DNA of 64,000 nt from Lachnospiraceae bacterium (GTDB lineage: Bacteria > Bacillota > Clostridia > Lachnospirales > Lachnospiraceae), in the NCBI GenBank assembly GCA_014799465.1, contig JAAVHZ010000068.1, positions 108,869 through 172,868 of the forward strand, read 5' to 3'. Positions 16,962 through 27,682 of the stretch are shown one piece after another. The position numbers and the translations under genes were made by a program. The first letter of the stretch is position 1. Each line of letters begins with the position of its first letter. Below the pieces are notes generated by a model. It saw only the letters and a program-made list of their open reading frames with translations, did not search any database and was not told the origin of the DNA.

Positions 16962-18311
16962 ATGAAAGATAATGATTTTGCACAGGGAAATATTTTAACA
17001 AAGCTTGTAAAGTTCATGATGCCGATACTTGGGGCACTTATATTACAGGCAATGTATGGGGCTGTAGATATACTTATAGTCGGATGGTTCGGTACTAATA
17101 CGGGAATATCTGCCGTATCAACGGGAAGCAGTATAGTAAATGTGGTAATATTTACTGTAGCAGGGCTTTCAATGGGTATAACCGTACTTATAGGAAGATA
17201 CATAGGTGAAAAAAAAGAGGAACGAATAGGCAGTGTAATTGGAGGATGTATAGTCTTTTTTGCTATAATCTCAGTAATAGTAGCAGCAGCAATGCTGATA
17301 TTTGCAAGACCGATGGCAGTACTTATGCAGGCACCGAAAGAAGCTGTGGAGCTTACGGCATTATATGTAAGAATATGTGGTGGTGGTATATTTTTTATTA
17401 TAGCCTATAATGTAATAAGTAGTATATTCAGAGGTATGGGTAATTCAAAGCTTCCGCTTATATTCGTAGCAATAGCATGTGCAACAAATATTATAGGTGA
17501 CTTTCTGTTTGTGGCAGTGTTTGACATGAATGTGGCAGGAGCAGCACTTGCAACTGTTATGGCACAGGCAGTAAGTGTGATTTTATCTGTTATTATTATA
17601 AAAAAGCAGAATTTGCCATTTAAAGTTACGAAAGCAAATATCAGGTTCAATAAGGAAATAACGAATTGCGTAAAGGTAGGCAGTCCGATAGCATTACAGG
17701 AAGTATTGACGCAGCTTTCATTTCTTGCATTATGTGCATTTATTAATAAACTTGGTCTGGATGCATCTTCAGGCTATGGTGTTGCAAGTAAAATAGTAAG
17801 CTTTGTAATGCTTATACCATCTGCCCTGATGCAGTCAATGTCTTCATTTGTAGCACAAAATGTAGGTGCAGGAAAGGAAAAAAGAGCAAAACAGTCAATG
17901 CTTTGTGGTATGGGCATAGGAGTTGCTATTGGTATATTTATTGCATTATTTGCATATTTTAAAGGGGATATGCTGGCAGGAATATTTACAAATGATGCAG
18001 CAGCAGTTAAAAATGCCGCCGACTATCTGAAAGGATTCAGTATAGAGGCAGTAGTTACGTGTATTCTTTTTAGTTTTATCGGATATTTCAACGGACATAG
18101 CCAGACGCTGTTTGTAATGCTTCAGGGACTGGCACAGTCTTTTATTGTCAGACTGCCAATGTCGTATTTTATGAGTATAAGGGATGATGCTAATCTTATG
18201 CTTATAGGTCTTGCTGCACCATCAGCTACCATATTTGGAATAGTTATAAATCTGACATTTTTTATAGTATATACATCTAAAATAAAAAAGGAAGGTAATG
18301 GAATTGTATGA
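16962..18311 (+). CDS. MATE family efflux transporter
   Basis: The protein has about 449 residues and twelve predicted helices. Typical stretches are MMPILGALILQAMYGAVDILIVGWFG and SIVNVVIFTVAGLSMGITVLIGRYIGE, with their pseudo-repeat in the second half (VGSPIALQEVLTQLSFL). It is presumed to be a Na+- or H+-driven multidrug exporter. Its stop overlaps the start of the nitrilase-family gene by 4 bases, so the two are translationally coupled. Confidence 0.9.
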   Translation: MKDNDFAQGNILTKLVKFMMPILGALILQAMYGAVDILIVGWFGTNTGISAVSTGSSIVNVVIFTVAGLSMGITVLIGRYIGEKKEERIGSVIGGCIVFFAIISVIVAAAMLIFARPMAVLMQAPKEAVELTALYVRICGGGIFFIIAYNVISSIFRGMGNSKLPLIFVAIACATNIIGDFLFVAVFDMNVAGAALATVMAQAVSVILSVIIIKKQNLPFKVTKANIRFNKEITNCVKVGSPIALQEVLTQLSFLALCAFINKLGLDASSGYGVASKIVSFVMLIPSALMQSMSSFVAQNVGAGKEKRAKQSMLCGMGIGVAIGIFIALFAYFKGDMLAGIFTNDAAAVKNAADYLKGFSIEAVVTCILFSFIGYFNGHSQTLFVMLQGLAQSFIVRLPMSYFMSIRDDANLMLIGLAAPSATIFGIVINLTFFIVYTSKIKKEGNGIV

Positions 18312-19084
18312 TAGTTGCTCTTGTGCAATCTAAGATATTATGGGAGGATAAAGAGGGAAATATTAAAAAGATGGAAAAGGTTATTTCAAGATATCAGCAT
18401 GTGGATATTTACCTTTTTCCGGAAATGAGCCTTTCAGGCTTTTCGAATAACATTGATAAATTTAAAGAGCATGAAAAAGAGACAGTAAACAGAGTATCTA
18501 AACTGGCAAAAAGATATGGTACAGCAATAGGTGTGGGATGGACAAAGGCATGTGGAGATATGTGCGAAAACCACTATTCTATTGTAACGCCGGAGGGTGA
18601 GATTATGGATTATGCCAAAATCCATCCGTTCAGTTTTAGTGGAGAGGATAAGTATTGTCTGGGGGGAAGAGAAATTAAAATATGCCGGTATAAAGGATTC
18701 AGCATTGGTGTGCAGATATGTTATGATCTTAGGTTTGCTGATACATTTGCAATGGAGGCAGAAGAAGCCGATTTTATTATCGTTCCTTCCAATTGGCCGG
18801 CACAAAGGGCAGAACATTTTCAATGTCTTCTACAGGCAAGAGCCATAGAGAATCAAATATATGTGGCAGGCGTAAACTGTGGGGGACATATTGGAGGAAT
18901 ATATTATTCAGGAGACAGTGGAATATATAACCCAGAAGGTGTAAAATGTAAAAGACTTCTTTCAGATGCAAATCCGGAATGTAATGAGGAAAAAGTATTA
19001 ATATATGATATAGAAAATGATGTTAAGAAGTTCAGGGAATCATTTCCTGTAAGAAGAGACATGGTAACATTACATAAATATTGA
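18308..19084 (+). CDS. Carbon-nitrogen hydrolase (nitrilase superfamily)
   Basis: The 258-residue enzyme has the Glu-Lys-Cys triad of the family: E39 in LFPEMSLSGF, K at about 104 in YAKIHPFSFS, and C at about 138 in VQICYDLRFAD. It resembles omega-amidase and other aliphatic amidases that take small carboxamides. Coupling to the upstream MATE gene (ATGA overlap) and 14-base spacing to the flippase gene suggests one operon, although no shared pathway is evident. Confidence 0.88.
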   Translation: MIVALVQSKILWEDKEGNIKKMEKVISRYQHVDIYLFPEMSLSGFSNNIDKFKEHEKETVNRVSKLAKRYGTAIGVGWTKACGDMCENHYSIVTPEGEIMDYAKIHPFSFSGEDKYCLGGREIKICRYKGFSIGVQICYDLRFADTFAMEAEEADFIIVPSNWPAQRAEHFQCLLQARAIENQIYVAGVNCGGHIGGIYYSGDSGIYNPEGVKCKRLLSDANPECNEEKVLIYDIENDVKKFRESFPVRRDMVTLHKY

Positions 19085-19098
19085 TATGGAGAAATATA

Positions 19099-20808
19099 AT
19101 GGGCAATAAGCAGAAGAGTAAAAATTTATTTATACAGGGAACAATATTGGCACTTGCAGGCATATTTACGAAGATAATCGGTTTTGTATACAGAATACCT
19201 ATGACAAATATGCTTGGGTCAGATGGAAATGGAGTGTATTCCATTGCTTTTGAAATATATAATATAGTACTTATGTTGTCATCATATAGTATGCCGCTTG
19301 CGGTGTCTAAGCTGGTGTCTGCCAGACTCGCACTGAAACAGTATAACAATTCATACAGGGTATTTAAGGATACAATGAAATTTGCTTTGGTTACCAGTAT
19401 TGCAGGAGCACTATTTTTGTATTTCGGTTCAGGATTATTGGCTTCGCTTTACTCAACACCTGAGCTTGTCAGACCATTAAAAGTACTTGCACCTACACTT
19501 CTTGTAGTCGGGATTTTAGGTGTTATGCGTGGATTTTTTCAGGGCTCAAGCACAATGATACCTACTGCCATTTCACAGATATTTGAGCAGATATTTAATG
19601 GTGTCATAAGTATTGGGGCGATATGGTACTGCATGTCAAAGCTTGCTGCACATGCAAGGTCTTTGCCGGATGGATTTTACGGTGGTGCCACAGGAGTGTA
19701 TCAAGGTATAAGTCAGGGATTTCAGGTACAGGGTGCTTCATTTGGTGCAGCAGGAGGAACTGTTGGAACACTTGCAGGAGCAGTGGTGGCATTATTATTC
19801 CTTGCATTTACATTTGTTATATATAAGCCGTCCATAAACAGGCAGAACAAAAGAGACGGATGGGGGATAACTGAAAGTCATGGAGAAATATATCGTACAC
19901 TGCTTGTTACAGTAGTACCTGTTATTATAAGCCAGACAGTATATCAGGTGGGATATGTTATAGATGATCTGATATTCAGTAAAACCATGTATCTTAAAGG
20001 GATGGACAATTCGGTCAGAAAATCGCTTCAGGGTGTATTTAATTCACAATATACGATGTTGATAAATGTTCCGATTGCAATGGCAACAGCAATGGCTACA
20101 TCATCAATACCAAGTATAGTTACATCATATACTATGGGCAGAAAAAAAGAGGTTAATAAAAAGATAGGCTCTATTATAAAATTTGTAATGGTTATAGCAT
20201 TCCCTTCAGCAATGGGGCTTTCGGTGTTAGCAACTCCGATAACTCATACATTGTTCCCGAGGCTCGGTGAATATAATACTGTAGGTGCATCATTACTTCG
20301 TTATGGCTCTGTTGCAATAGTTTTTTATTCGCTCTCTACCATAACCAGTGCCATATTGCAGGGCCTTGACCATATGAAAGTACCGGTAAAAAATTCGGGA
20401 ATATCACTGTCAATTCATTTGGTACTTATGGTTGTGCTTTTGTATTTTACGGAGCTTAATGTATATGCACTTCTTATAGGTGATATAACATTTCCTCTGC
20501 TTGTAAGTATATTGAACTGGAATAGCGTGAGAAAATATGTAGGTTATAAGCAGGAGGTAAGTCGTACCTTTATTGTGCCACTTGTGGTATCAGCGGTAAT
20601 GGGAGCAGCTGCATGGCTTGTGTATGAAGGAATATTTGTTATAACAAAACGTCCGAGTGTGGGAATTGCAGTGTCCGTAGCAGTGGCAGTGGTTGTATAT
20701 GGTGTTGGAATATTGAGGCTTCACTGCTTTGATAAAGAGGAACTTTATGACCTTCCGATGGGAGGAAGACTTGTGACATTGGGGAAGAAGATGGGGGTTT
20801 ACAGATAA
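19099..20808 (+). CDS. Polysaccharide/lipid II flippase-type protein of the MOP superfamily (SpoVB/MurJ-like)
   Basis: The protein has about 569 residues and 14 predicted helices. ATG 19099 follows GGAGAAATATA. N-terminal SKNLFIQGTILALAGIFTKIIGFVYRIPM and the internal GVMRGFFQGSSTMIPTAISQIFEQ are characteristic of the SpoVB/YtgP branch of oligosaccharidyl-lipid flippases. It would move lipid-linked cell-wall or spore-cortex precursors across the membrane. Cortex versus vegetative role cannot be separated by sequence alone. Confidence 0.85.
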   Translation: MGNKQKSKNLFIQGTILALAGIFTKIIGFVYRIPMTNMLGSDGNGVYSIAFEIYNIVLMLSSYSMPLAVSKLVSARLALKQYNNSYRVFKDTMKFALVTSIAGALFLYFGSGLLASLYSTPELVRPLKVLAPTLLVVGILGVMRGFFQGSSTMIPTAISQIFEQIFNGVISIGAIWYCMSKLAAHARSLPDGFYGGATGVYQGISQGFQVQGASFGAAGGTVGTLAGAVVALLFLAFTFVIYKPSINRQNKRDGWGITESHGEIYRTLLVTVVPVIISQTVYQVGYVIDDLIFSKTMYLKGMDNSVRKSLQGVFNSQYTMLINVPIAMATAMATSSIPSIVTSYTMGRKKEVNKKIGSIIKFVMVIAFPSAMGLSVLATPITHTLFPRLGEYNTVGASLLRYGSVAIVFYSLSTITSAILQGLDHMKVPVKNSGISLSIHLVLMVVLLYFTELNVYALLIGDITFPLLVSILNWNSVRKYVGYKQEVSRTFIVPLVVSAVMGAAAWLVYEGIFVITKRPSVGIAVSVAVAVVVYGVGILRLHCFDKEELYDLPMGGRLVTLGKKMGVYR

Positions 20809-20996
20809 TGGTGGGAGAAGAAAACCTAAGGCGGTAAAAGACGGGAATATATCACAGAACGAGATTATCTTTGCGGCAGAAAAGGAACGCAATGCTTTAG
20901 AGGTTACCATTTACATGATTGACGGTTTAATGGTATACTTGTTTCAGTAAATTAAGGCATATAGATTGTATTGCTTATCAGAAAGGAAATGAGTAT

Positions 20997-21686
20997 ATGG
21001 AAGAAGAAAGTTTAGCACAGCGGACTGCTGATAAAATAAGAAATATGATACTTATAGAAAATGTATATAAGTTTGGTGACAAGCTTCCAAACGAAAATGT
21101 GCTTTCTGAGAAATTTAAGGTTAGCAGAACGACACTTCGGGAAGCAGTTCATATTCTGATATCGGAAGGATTGCTGAATGTTCAAAGGGGCAAAGGGACT
21201 TTTGTTGTGAATCAAATGGAACGTCAGGCAGATAGTGGAATTGATTTGCAAGAATTACACAGCAAAAAAGTGACTTTACGGGATTTATATGAAACAAGAT
21301 TGATTTTTGAACCGGAAGCTGCTGCTTTGGCTTGCAAAAGAGCGAGTGATGAAGAAATTGCACATATACTGGAATTGGGGGAACAGTGCCAGGAGCATTT
21401 AAAGAAAAGCTATACAGGTAAACAGAGAATAGAATCAGAGGTTGCTTTTCATGGTGCGCTTATTAAAGCGTCCCATAATGAGTTTATCAGTCAATTTTTA
21501 CCGGTATTAACAGCAACAATAGAAAAGACATTTGATTTGGATCATAAACTTTATATTATAGCAAAAGATGCGTATGAAGACCATGCTATGATTATGAAGT
21601 TTTTAGAGCAGCGAAACTCAGAAGCCGTTAAATGCGCAATTAAAATTCACCTGAGTAATGCTATCCATACAGAAGAATTGGAGTAG
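20997..21686 (+). CDS. GntR-family (FadR subfamily) transcriptional regulator
   Basis: The 229-residue protein has an N-terminal winged helix (DKLPNENVLSEKFKVSRTTLREAVHILISEGLLNVQRGKGTFV) and a C-terminal helical FCD ligand domain with VAFHGALIKASHNEF, of the metal- or acid-binding type. It stands directly upstream of ilvC on the same strand. A FadR-type half-site motif overlaps the ilvC promoter, so it probably controls ilvC and senses a small acid. Confidence 0.9.
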   Translation: MEEESLAQRTADKIRNMILIENVYKFGDKLPNENVLSEKFKVSRTTLREAVHILISEGLLNVQRGKGTFVVNQMERQADSGIDLQELHSKKVTLRDLYETRLIFEPEAAALACKRASDEEIAHILELGEQCQEHLKKSYTGKQRIESEVAFHGALIKASHNEFISQFLPVLTATIEKTFDLDHKLYIIAKDAYEDHAMIMKFLEQRNSEAVKCAIKIHLSNAIHTEELE

Positions 21687-21700
21687 AAATAGTTGCAGCA

Positions 21701-21738
21701 AAAACTGCCACACCATAATATTGGTGTGGCAGTTTTTT
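21701..21738 (+). terminator. Intrinsic terminator of the gntR gene
   Basis: A 15-bp stem (AAAACTGCCACACCA with TGGTGTGGCAGTTTT) around a 6-base loop, running into T residues, lies just after the gntR stop. Confidence 0.88.
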
Positions 21739-21779
21739 GTTGCAATCTATGTATTTTCCAATCATCTTTGCAAAATGTA

Positions 21780-21833
21780 TTGACAAAACTGTCAAAGAGT
21801 AGTATAGTTGTCATACGACATGAAGTATGATGT
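21780..21833 (+). promoter_or_regulatory. ilvC promoter with overlapping GntR/FadR-type operator
   Basis: TTGACA at 21780-21785 and TATAGT at 21803-21808 are separated by 17 bases. TTGTCATACGA at 21808-21818 fits the FadR-subfamily operator pattern TNGTNNNACNA exactly. A dyad TCATAC-N8-GTATGA covers 21811-21830. A protein bound there would block RNA polymerase, so repression by the adjacent GntR protein is the simple reading (inference). Confidence 0.7.
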
Positions 21834-21844
21834 CTTATCAATGA

Positions 21845-22876
<1,032 letters not shown>

Positions 22877-23010
22877 TCGGATAAAGTGATTGTAAAAATT
22901 TAATAAAGAGTAAAATGGAAACTGTTTTTTGATGGAATTAATGATTTGTTTAACAGTTGAATATACCATAAGCTCTGAAAAATAATTGATAGAATTATAG
23001 AATGAAGTAT

Positions 23011-23044
23011 CAGGCTCTACAAAGAATGTTGTAGAGCCTGTTTA
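23011..23044 (+). terminator. Intrinsic terminator downstream of ilvC
   Basis: A 12-bp perfect stem CAGGCTCTACAA with TTGTAGAGCCTG and a 6-base loop is followed by TTTAT. Confidence 0.82.
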
Positions 23045-23076
23045 TAAGCGGAAAACTTACTTGTCTCCGCATCCAC

Positions 23077-23325
23077 TCACATCTGCAAATTGCCTTCAAG
23101 ATACAATTGAGCATATTCTAATGGTTTATCTATTGCCAGAGCATTTAAGGCACATTCAGAATTAGGAGTAGTTTTCAAACCTTCTTCTGCTTTGGCACAA
23201 TATATCCTTAAAAAATAGCCTGCATAAGTATATATGTCGATGCTGTTATGGTGCATATTGTATTTTGCATAAATAATATTTATTTTATCAGTTCTCTTTA
23301 ATTTGTTTTTCTGAAAGCATTTCAA
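23077..23325 (-). CDS. Small protein resembling DUF6061-type proteins of mobile elements
   Basis: The product has up to 82 residues. The part INIIYAKYNMHHNSIDIYTY followed by NALAIDKPLEYAQLYLEGNLQ resembles short proteins common on conjugative elements in Clostridia, named here from memory as DUF6061-like. No good ribosome binding site precedes ATG 23325, so it may be a relic. The 289 bases upstream (23326-23614) hold no gene that I can see, only a 10-bp inverted pair TTTCCCTTAT and ATAAGGGAAA. Confidence 0.4.
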   Translation of the reverse strand: MKCFQKNKLKRTDKINIIYAKYNMHHNSIDIYTYAGYFLRIYCAKAEEGLKTTPNSECALNALAIDKPLEYAQLYLEGNLQM

Positions 23326-23614
23326 TCAATTCACAATTCCCATATATTTTGTGTTATAGTTTCATGAGATTTTGTTTCCCTTATCAGGGTTCATAGTGCC
23401 TTGTGGGAAGATATAAAACAAGGGAAATAATAAGGGAAAACTCACCTGCGATAAATTCAGTGTTTTCAAGGGTTAGCGGAGATTTTAGTAACAAAATATA
23501 ACAGCTAATGTTTCCACTAAAAATCCTCAAATCACAATCGGGATTTTACTACCATTTCTCCAAACCATTATATCTCAAAGTATCTTTTGCGACAGAAACT
23601 ATTTTATATCTTAA

Positions 23615-24040
23615 CTATAATTTTTTTGATAGCATTATTTCATAGGGGTCTGGTGTCAGAATAAAACCGCCTATGGTTTTGTAGCCGAGTTTGTTATAAA
23701 AATGTTGAGAATATTCGTTAGAAGCGGTAGAGGTCATTACTATATCGTATCCTGAATTTTTCATTTCTGTTTCCCAAAATTCTACAAGTGATTTTCCATA
23801 TCCTTTTCCCCGAAATTCTTCCAGAATATATAGCATATTCATAAATGGGGTGTTATCCCAAAATAGATTGTATCTTAGCCACCCTATAAATTGATTATCC
23901 TGTTCTGATATATATACTCTGTTAAGCTGTATGAGATTTTGAAGCTCTTGCTTACTTATATGTTTGTCCCATTTTAAAATAGTGTCAACATTATTTTTTT
24001 CTGCTCTAATTATTTTCAAATTTCTATCCTCCGGTTTCAT
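23615..24040 (-). CDS. GNAT family N-acetyltransferase
   Basis: The product has about 134-141 residues. The acetyl-CoA loop is EEFRGKGYGKSLVEFWE, and the C-terminal part ASNEYSQHFYNKLGYKTIGGF is typical of GNAT proteins. ATG 24040 lacks a site, whereas GGAGG lies inside the first codons 8 bases before TTG 24019, so translation may really start there with LKIIRAEKN. The substrate is unknown. Confidence 0.8.
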   Translation of the reverse strand: MKPEDRNLKIIRAEKNNVDTILKWDKHISKQELQNLIQLNRVYISEQDNQFIGWLRYNLFWDNTPFMNMLYILEEFRGKGYGKSLVEFWETEMKNSGYDIVMTSTASNEYSQHFYNKLGYKTIGGFILTPDPYEIMLSKKL

Positions 24041-24156
24041 GTTTAGTTAGAATTATTATATAATATTTTATACAAAAGTATATATTAATTTTGTTAAATT
24101 GTAGCATATTGTAAAACTTTGTGTTTATATTATTGTAATGAATATTTGCAGGGAGC

Positions 24157-24345
24157 ATGACAATTCGTTATTATAACGAAAACAATTGGGAGAATCCGTA
24201 TATTTATTACTATACAGATACAGATTCGCCGATATCATGGCCGGGTATAGCAATGGATTCAGATGGAGACGGGTGGTATTCATATGAAATCTGCGGATTT
24301 GATGAAGTCAAAGTCAATAAGAGCATCTTACCAGATGATTTTTAG
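24157..24345 (+). pseudogene. Fragment of a starch-binding (CBM26-like) module
   Basis: The 62-residue frame reads NNWENPYIYYYTDTDSPISW, then GIAMDSDGDGWYSYEI, which looks like a family 26 carbohydrate-binding module as found at the ends of secreted amylases. No catalytic domain, signal peptide or second module is present, and the module itself is cut off at LPDDF. It is probably the remnant of a deleted amylase gene upstream of the leucine T-box. Confidence 0.5.
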
Positions 24346-24462
24346 CTAACCATACAATGTTAAAATATATCAATAAAACTGATTAATTTTATCACTATTA
24401 TTTTATATTTATCTGTGCTAATATATGTTTCAGATATTAAAACCAACAAGATTATTATAAAA

Positions 24463-24745
24463 GCAATGAAGAGGAATAGTAGTATCTTATCTGATTCCCA
24501 GAGAGCTGCCGAATGGTGCGAGGCAGCATGAAGAGGGATATGAACTCGCCTTGGAGCAGCCGGCTGAACATATTATAAGTAGGCATGGACGGAGTCCCAC
24601 CGTTATAAGGGAAGGACATTTACCAAAAAGGAAGTGTCCGTTAAGAGCATATTATTATATGAAACAGAGTGGTACCGCGTAAGAACATTTAAATCGCAAT
24701 CTTTCGTCTCTGCTGTAGGGGAATACCCACAGCAGAGACTTTTTA
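24463..24745 (+). promoter_or_regulatory. Leucine T-box riboswitch
   Basis: The leader contains the T-box AGAGTGGTACCGCG at 24666-24679, whose TGG pairs with the uncharged tRNA end, and a terminator hairpin GTCTCTGCTGT...ACAGCAGAGAC (24706-24739) followed by TTTTT. The candidate specifier is CTC at 24545-24547 in GAACTCGCC, matching tRNA-Leu. Uncharged leucyl-tRNA would stabilise the antiterminator and switch on leuA, which starts 25 bases downstream. Expression of the LeuA-AraC fusion is therefore predicted to rise in leucine starvation. Confidence 0.9.
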
Positions 24746-24770
24746 AGTTTAATCAAATGGAGGTAAGATC

Positions 24771-26756
24771 ATGGATTACAAAAAGTATAAGAGGGCATAT
24801 TTTATGCCGAAGGAAGTATCGTATGACTGGGTAAAGAAGGAATATATTGATAAAGCACCTATATGGTGCAGTGTGGATTTAAGGGACGGCAATCAGGCAT
24901 TAATAGAGCCTATGAGCCTTGAAGAAAAGCTGAACTTCTTCAAGATGCTCGTAGAAATAGGATTTAAAGAAATAGAAGTAGGTTTTCCGGCAGCATCAGA
25001 TACAGAGTACAGATTTTTACGAGAACTGATAGAGCGTAAGATGATTCCTGATGATGTTACCATACAGGTGCTTACACAGGCAAGAGAACATATTATAAAG
25101 AAAACATTTGAAGCCGTAAAAGGTGCACCGCGTGCAGTCGTACATCTTTACAATTCTACTTCAGTGGCACAAAGAGAGCAGGTATTTAGAAAAAGCAAAG
25201 AAGAAATATTAAAGATTGCCGTTGATGGTGCGAAACTGCTTAAAAAACTTGCCGATGAGACAAAGGGTAATTTCTCTTTCGAATATAGTCCTGAGAGTTT
25301 TACGGGTACAGAGGTGGAATATGCCGTAGAGGTCTGCAACGCAGTACTTGATGTGTGGAAACCTGAGAAAAGCAATAAGGCTATAATTAATATACCGGCT
25401 ACTGTTGAGAACTCAATGCCTCATATATTTGCAACACAGGTGGAATATGTCCATAAGAATTTAAAATACAGGGATGCAGTCACATTAAGCCTTCATCCGC
25501 ATAATGACAGAGGATGTGGTGTATGTGATGCGGAACTTGGAATACTCGCAGGGGCAGACAGAATAGAGGGTACATTATTCGGAAACGGTGAAAGAACAGG
25601 AAACGTTGATATAGTAACACTTGCCATGAATATGTACTCACATGGAGTTGACCCGAAACTTGAATTTGGCAATATGCCGGAAATATGCAGCAGATATGAA
25701 GAATATACCCGTATGGAAGTATCAAAAAGACAGCCATATGCCGGAGAACTGGTATTTACCGCATTTTCAGGCTCACACCAGGATGCCATAGCTAAAGGCA
25801 TGAAGTGGAGAGAAGAAAAGAATTGTGATACATGGACAGTGCCGTATCTTCCTATTGACCCTAAGGACGTAGGCAGAGAGTATGAAACTGATGTAATAAG
25901 AATAAACAGTCAGTCAGGAAAAGGCGGAGTAAGTTATATTCTTAATCAGGATTTTGGCATCGTGCTGCCGAAAAAAATGCAGGAAAGCGTAGGGTATCTT
26001 GTAAAAGGCGTATCAGACAGAGAACATAAAGAACTTTCACCTGACTGGGTATATGAGATATTTGAAGAAAATTATGTTAATTATATGCCTGTATTCCATA
26101 TACCGGAGTGCCATTTCAAACAGGAAGATGGAATTATGGCAGAGGCGACTATAGAATATGCAGGAAAGAAGCAAAAAGTCATGGCAAACGGAAACGGACG
26201 TCTTGATGCCGTAAGCAATGCCATAAAACAGTATTTCGGAGTAAGCTATGAACTTACGGTATATGAAGAACATTCGCTTACAAAGGGCTCTTCATCTAAG
26301 GCAGTAACTTATGTGGGAATTAGCTGTAAGGGTGAAATGTCGTGGGGTGTTGGAATTGATGAGGATATTATCAAATCTTCCATAGCGGCACTTACGGTAG
26401 CAGCAAATAAGATTAAGGACATTGCACAGTCAGACAATGATAAAGATGAGAGAGTTATGGAATTCATTAATTATATCCAGAGCCATTATAAAGAAGTGAC
26501 ACTTGATGATATGGCAAAGGAATTCTTTCTTTCAAAACAATATATATCAAAATATATAAAGCTTAAGTCAGGCGACAATTTTGGTGATATATTAAAGAGA
26601 GTAAGAATGAAAAAGGCAAAAACATTTTTAAAGAACAGCACAATGACGGTGGAATCCGTAGCAGAACAGGTTGGATATCAGAATGTTGAGCACTTTACAA
26701 GACTGTTTAAGAAAGAGTATGGAGTAACACCAATTCAGTTCAGAAATCAGAGATAA
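24771..26756 (+). CDS. leuA: 2-isopropylmalate synthase fused to a C-terminal AraC-type DNA-binding domain
   Basis: Residues 1-550 form a long-form LeuA. It has a DRE-TIM catalytic barrel with [14 protein letters not shown], the metal-binding [21 protein letters not shown], and the C-terminal leucine-sensing dimer domain ([34 protein letters not shown]). It condenses acetyl-CoA with 2-oxoisovalerate. After a charged linker, residues 562-661 form a complete AraC/XylS double helix-turn-helix ([49 protein letters not shown]). The frame is continuous with no stop between the domains. GGAGGTAAGATC precedes the start and a leucine T-box controls it. The fusion suggests an enzyme that is also a leucine-responsive DNA-binding protein (inference). 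Confidence 0.93.
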   Translation: MDYKKYKRAYFMPKEVSYDWVKKEYIDKAPIWCSVDLRDGNQALIEPMSLEEKLNFFKMLVEIGFKEIEVGFPAASDTEYRFLRELIERKMIPDDVTIQVLTQAREHIIKKTFEAVKGAPRAVVHLYNSTSVAQREQVFRKSKEEILKIAVDGAKLLKKLADETKGNFSFEYSPESFTGTEVEYAVEVCNAVLDVWKPEKSNKAIINIPATVENSMPHIFATQVEYVHKNLKYRDAVTLSLHPHNDRGCGVCDAELGILAGADRIEGTLFGNGERTGNVDIVTLAMNMYSHGVDPKLEFGNMPEICSRYEEYTRMEVSKRQPYAGELVFTAFSGSHQDAIAKGMKWREEKNCDTWTVPYLPIDPKDVGREYETDVIRINSQSGKGGVSYILNQDFGIVLPKKMQESVGYLVKGVSDREHKELSPDWVYEIFEENYVNYMPVFHIPECHFKQEDGIMAEATIEYAGKKQKVMANGNGRLDAVSNAIKQYFGVSYELTVYEEHSLTKGSSSKAVTYVGISCKGEMSWGVGIDEDIIKSSIAALTVAANKIKDIAQSDNDKDERVMEFINYIQSHYKEVTLDDMAKEFFLSKQYISKYIKLKSGDNFGDILKRVRMKKAKTFLKNSTMTVESVAEQVGYQNVEHFTRLFKKEYGVTPIQFRNQR

Positions 26757-26827
26757 TAATATTATCAGAGATAATAATAATAAATCATGCATATAATATA
26801 AATAATGTATATAATGGAGAAATTGAT

Positions 26828-27676
26828 ATGTATGATTTTGGAATAGTCGGCGGAGACATCAGGCAAATGTATGTAGCAGAATATCTTGCAGCAGCAGGAT
26901 ATTCTGTTTTTTGTTATGGTGTGGAAAATATGAGTGAAAATGCGGCAAAAAATTTAGATGAGGTGCTTAATAATTCTGATATTATTATTGCACCAATACC
27001 GTTTTCAAAAGACGGAAAGAATCTGTCCATCAGAAATTCATATAAAAGAATTGAGAATTGGCAGTTTGCATCAATGATACCTGAAGGGAAAACTGTAATC
27101 AGTGGGGCACTGAATAAAGACACATTAAGAATAATAAAAGAGAAAGGAAGCCGGCCGGTGGATATATTGTGTAATCCGGTTGTAGAAAAATATAATACAA
27201 TAGCTACGGCAGAAGGAACAATAGCAGAGGCGATAATAAGTCATCCGGGATTTATATATGACAGTATGTCAGTGGTGCTGGGATATGGAAAATGCGGAAG
27301 GCAGATTGCTGACAGCTTGTCAGCATTAGGGGCAGAAGTAGTGGTGTGTGCAAGAAGGAGCGAAATACGCAGTCAGGCAAAAGAACATGGTTATGAAGCA
27401 ATAGATTTTTGCGAACTTAGTCACCAGATTGAAAAATTTGAATATATATTTAATACAGTACCTGAATTGGTATTGGATGAATGTGTATTAAGAAATGTCA
27501 GGAAGAATGCCATAATTATAGACATAGCCTCAATGCCTGGCGGAGTTGACTTTGATGCCGCAAAAAGAATGAATATAAAATGCAGGCATTGTCTTGGACT
27601 TCCCGGAAAATATTGTCCGGGTGCTTTGGCAAAAATCTATGTGGAGCAGATTCTTGACAGCATAAATAAATTATAG
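26828..27676 (+). CDS. dpaA: Dipicolinate synthase subunit A
   Basis: The 282-residue protein has a Rossmann fold with SVVLGYGKCGRQIADSLSALGAEVVVCARR at about residues 150-180 and the family N-terminus FGIVGGDIRQMYVAEYL. With subunit B it makes dipicolinic acid, the spore-core chelator, from dihydrodipicolinate. Its presence says the organism makes endospores. It stands 71 bases after leuA and just before subunit B; a mother-cell sigma-K type promoter would be expected but I could not assign one. Confidence 0.93.
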   Translation: MYDFGIVGGDIRQMYVAEYLAAAGYSVFCYGVENMSENAAKNLDEVLNNSDIIIAPIPFSKDGKNLSIRNSYKRIENWQFASMIPEGKTVISGALNKDTLRIIKEKGSRPVDILCNPVVEKYNTIATAEGTIAEAIISHPGFIYDSMSVVLGYGKCGRQIADSLSALGAEVVVCARRSEIRSQAKEHGYEAIDFCELSHQIEKFEYIFNTVPELVLDECVLRNVRKNAIIIDIASMPGGVDFDAAKRMNIKCRHCLGLPGKYCPGALAKIYVEQILDSINKL

Positions 27677-27682
27677 AAAGAA

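Noticed and set aside
20822..20950. Open frame after the flippase gene reading NISQNEIIFAAEKERNALEV and MIDGLMVYLFQ
   Set aside because: It has no start codon with a ribosome binding site, and a stop lies shortly upstream. It is best treated as the intergenic region before gntR, perhaps a relic.
23326..23614. Attachment site suggested by the inverted pair TTTCCCTTAT / ATAAGGGAAA
   Set aside because: The arms are only 10 bases, about 55 bases apart, with no integrase and no direct repeats nearby.
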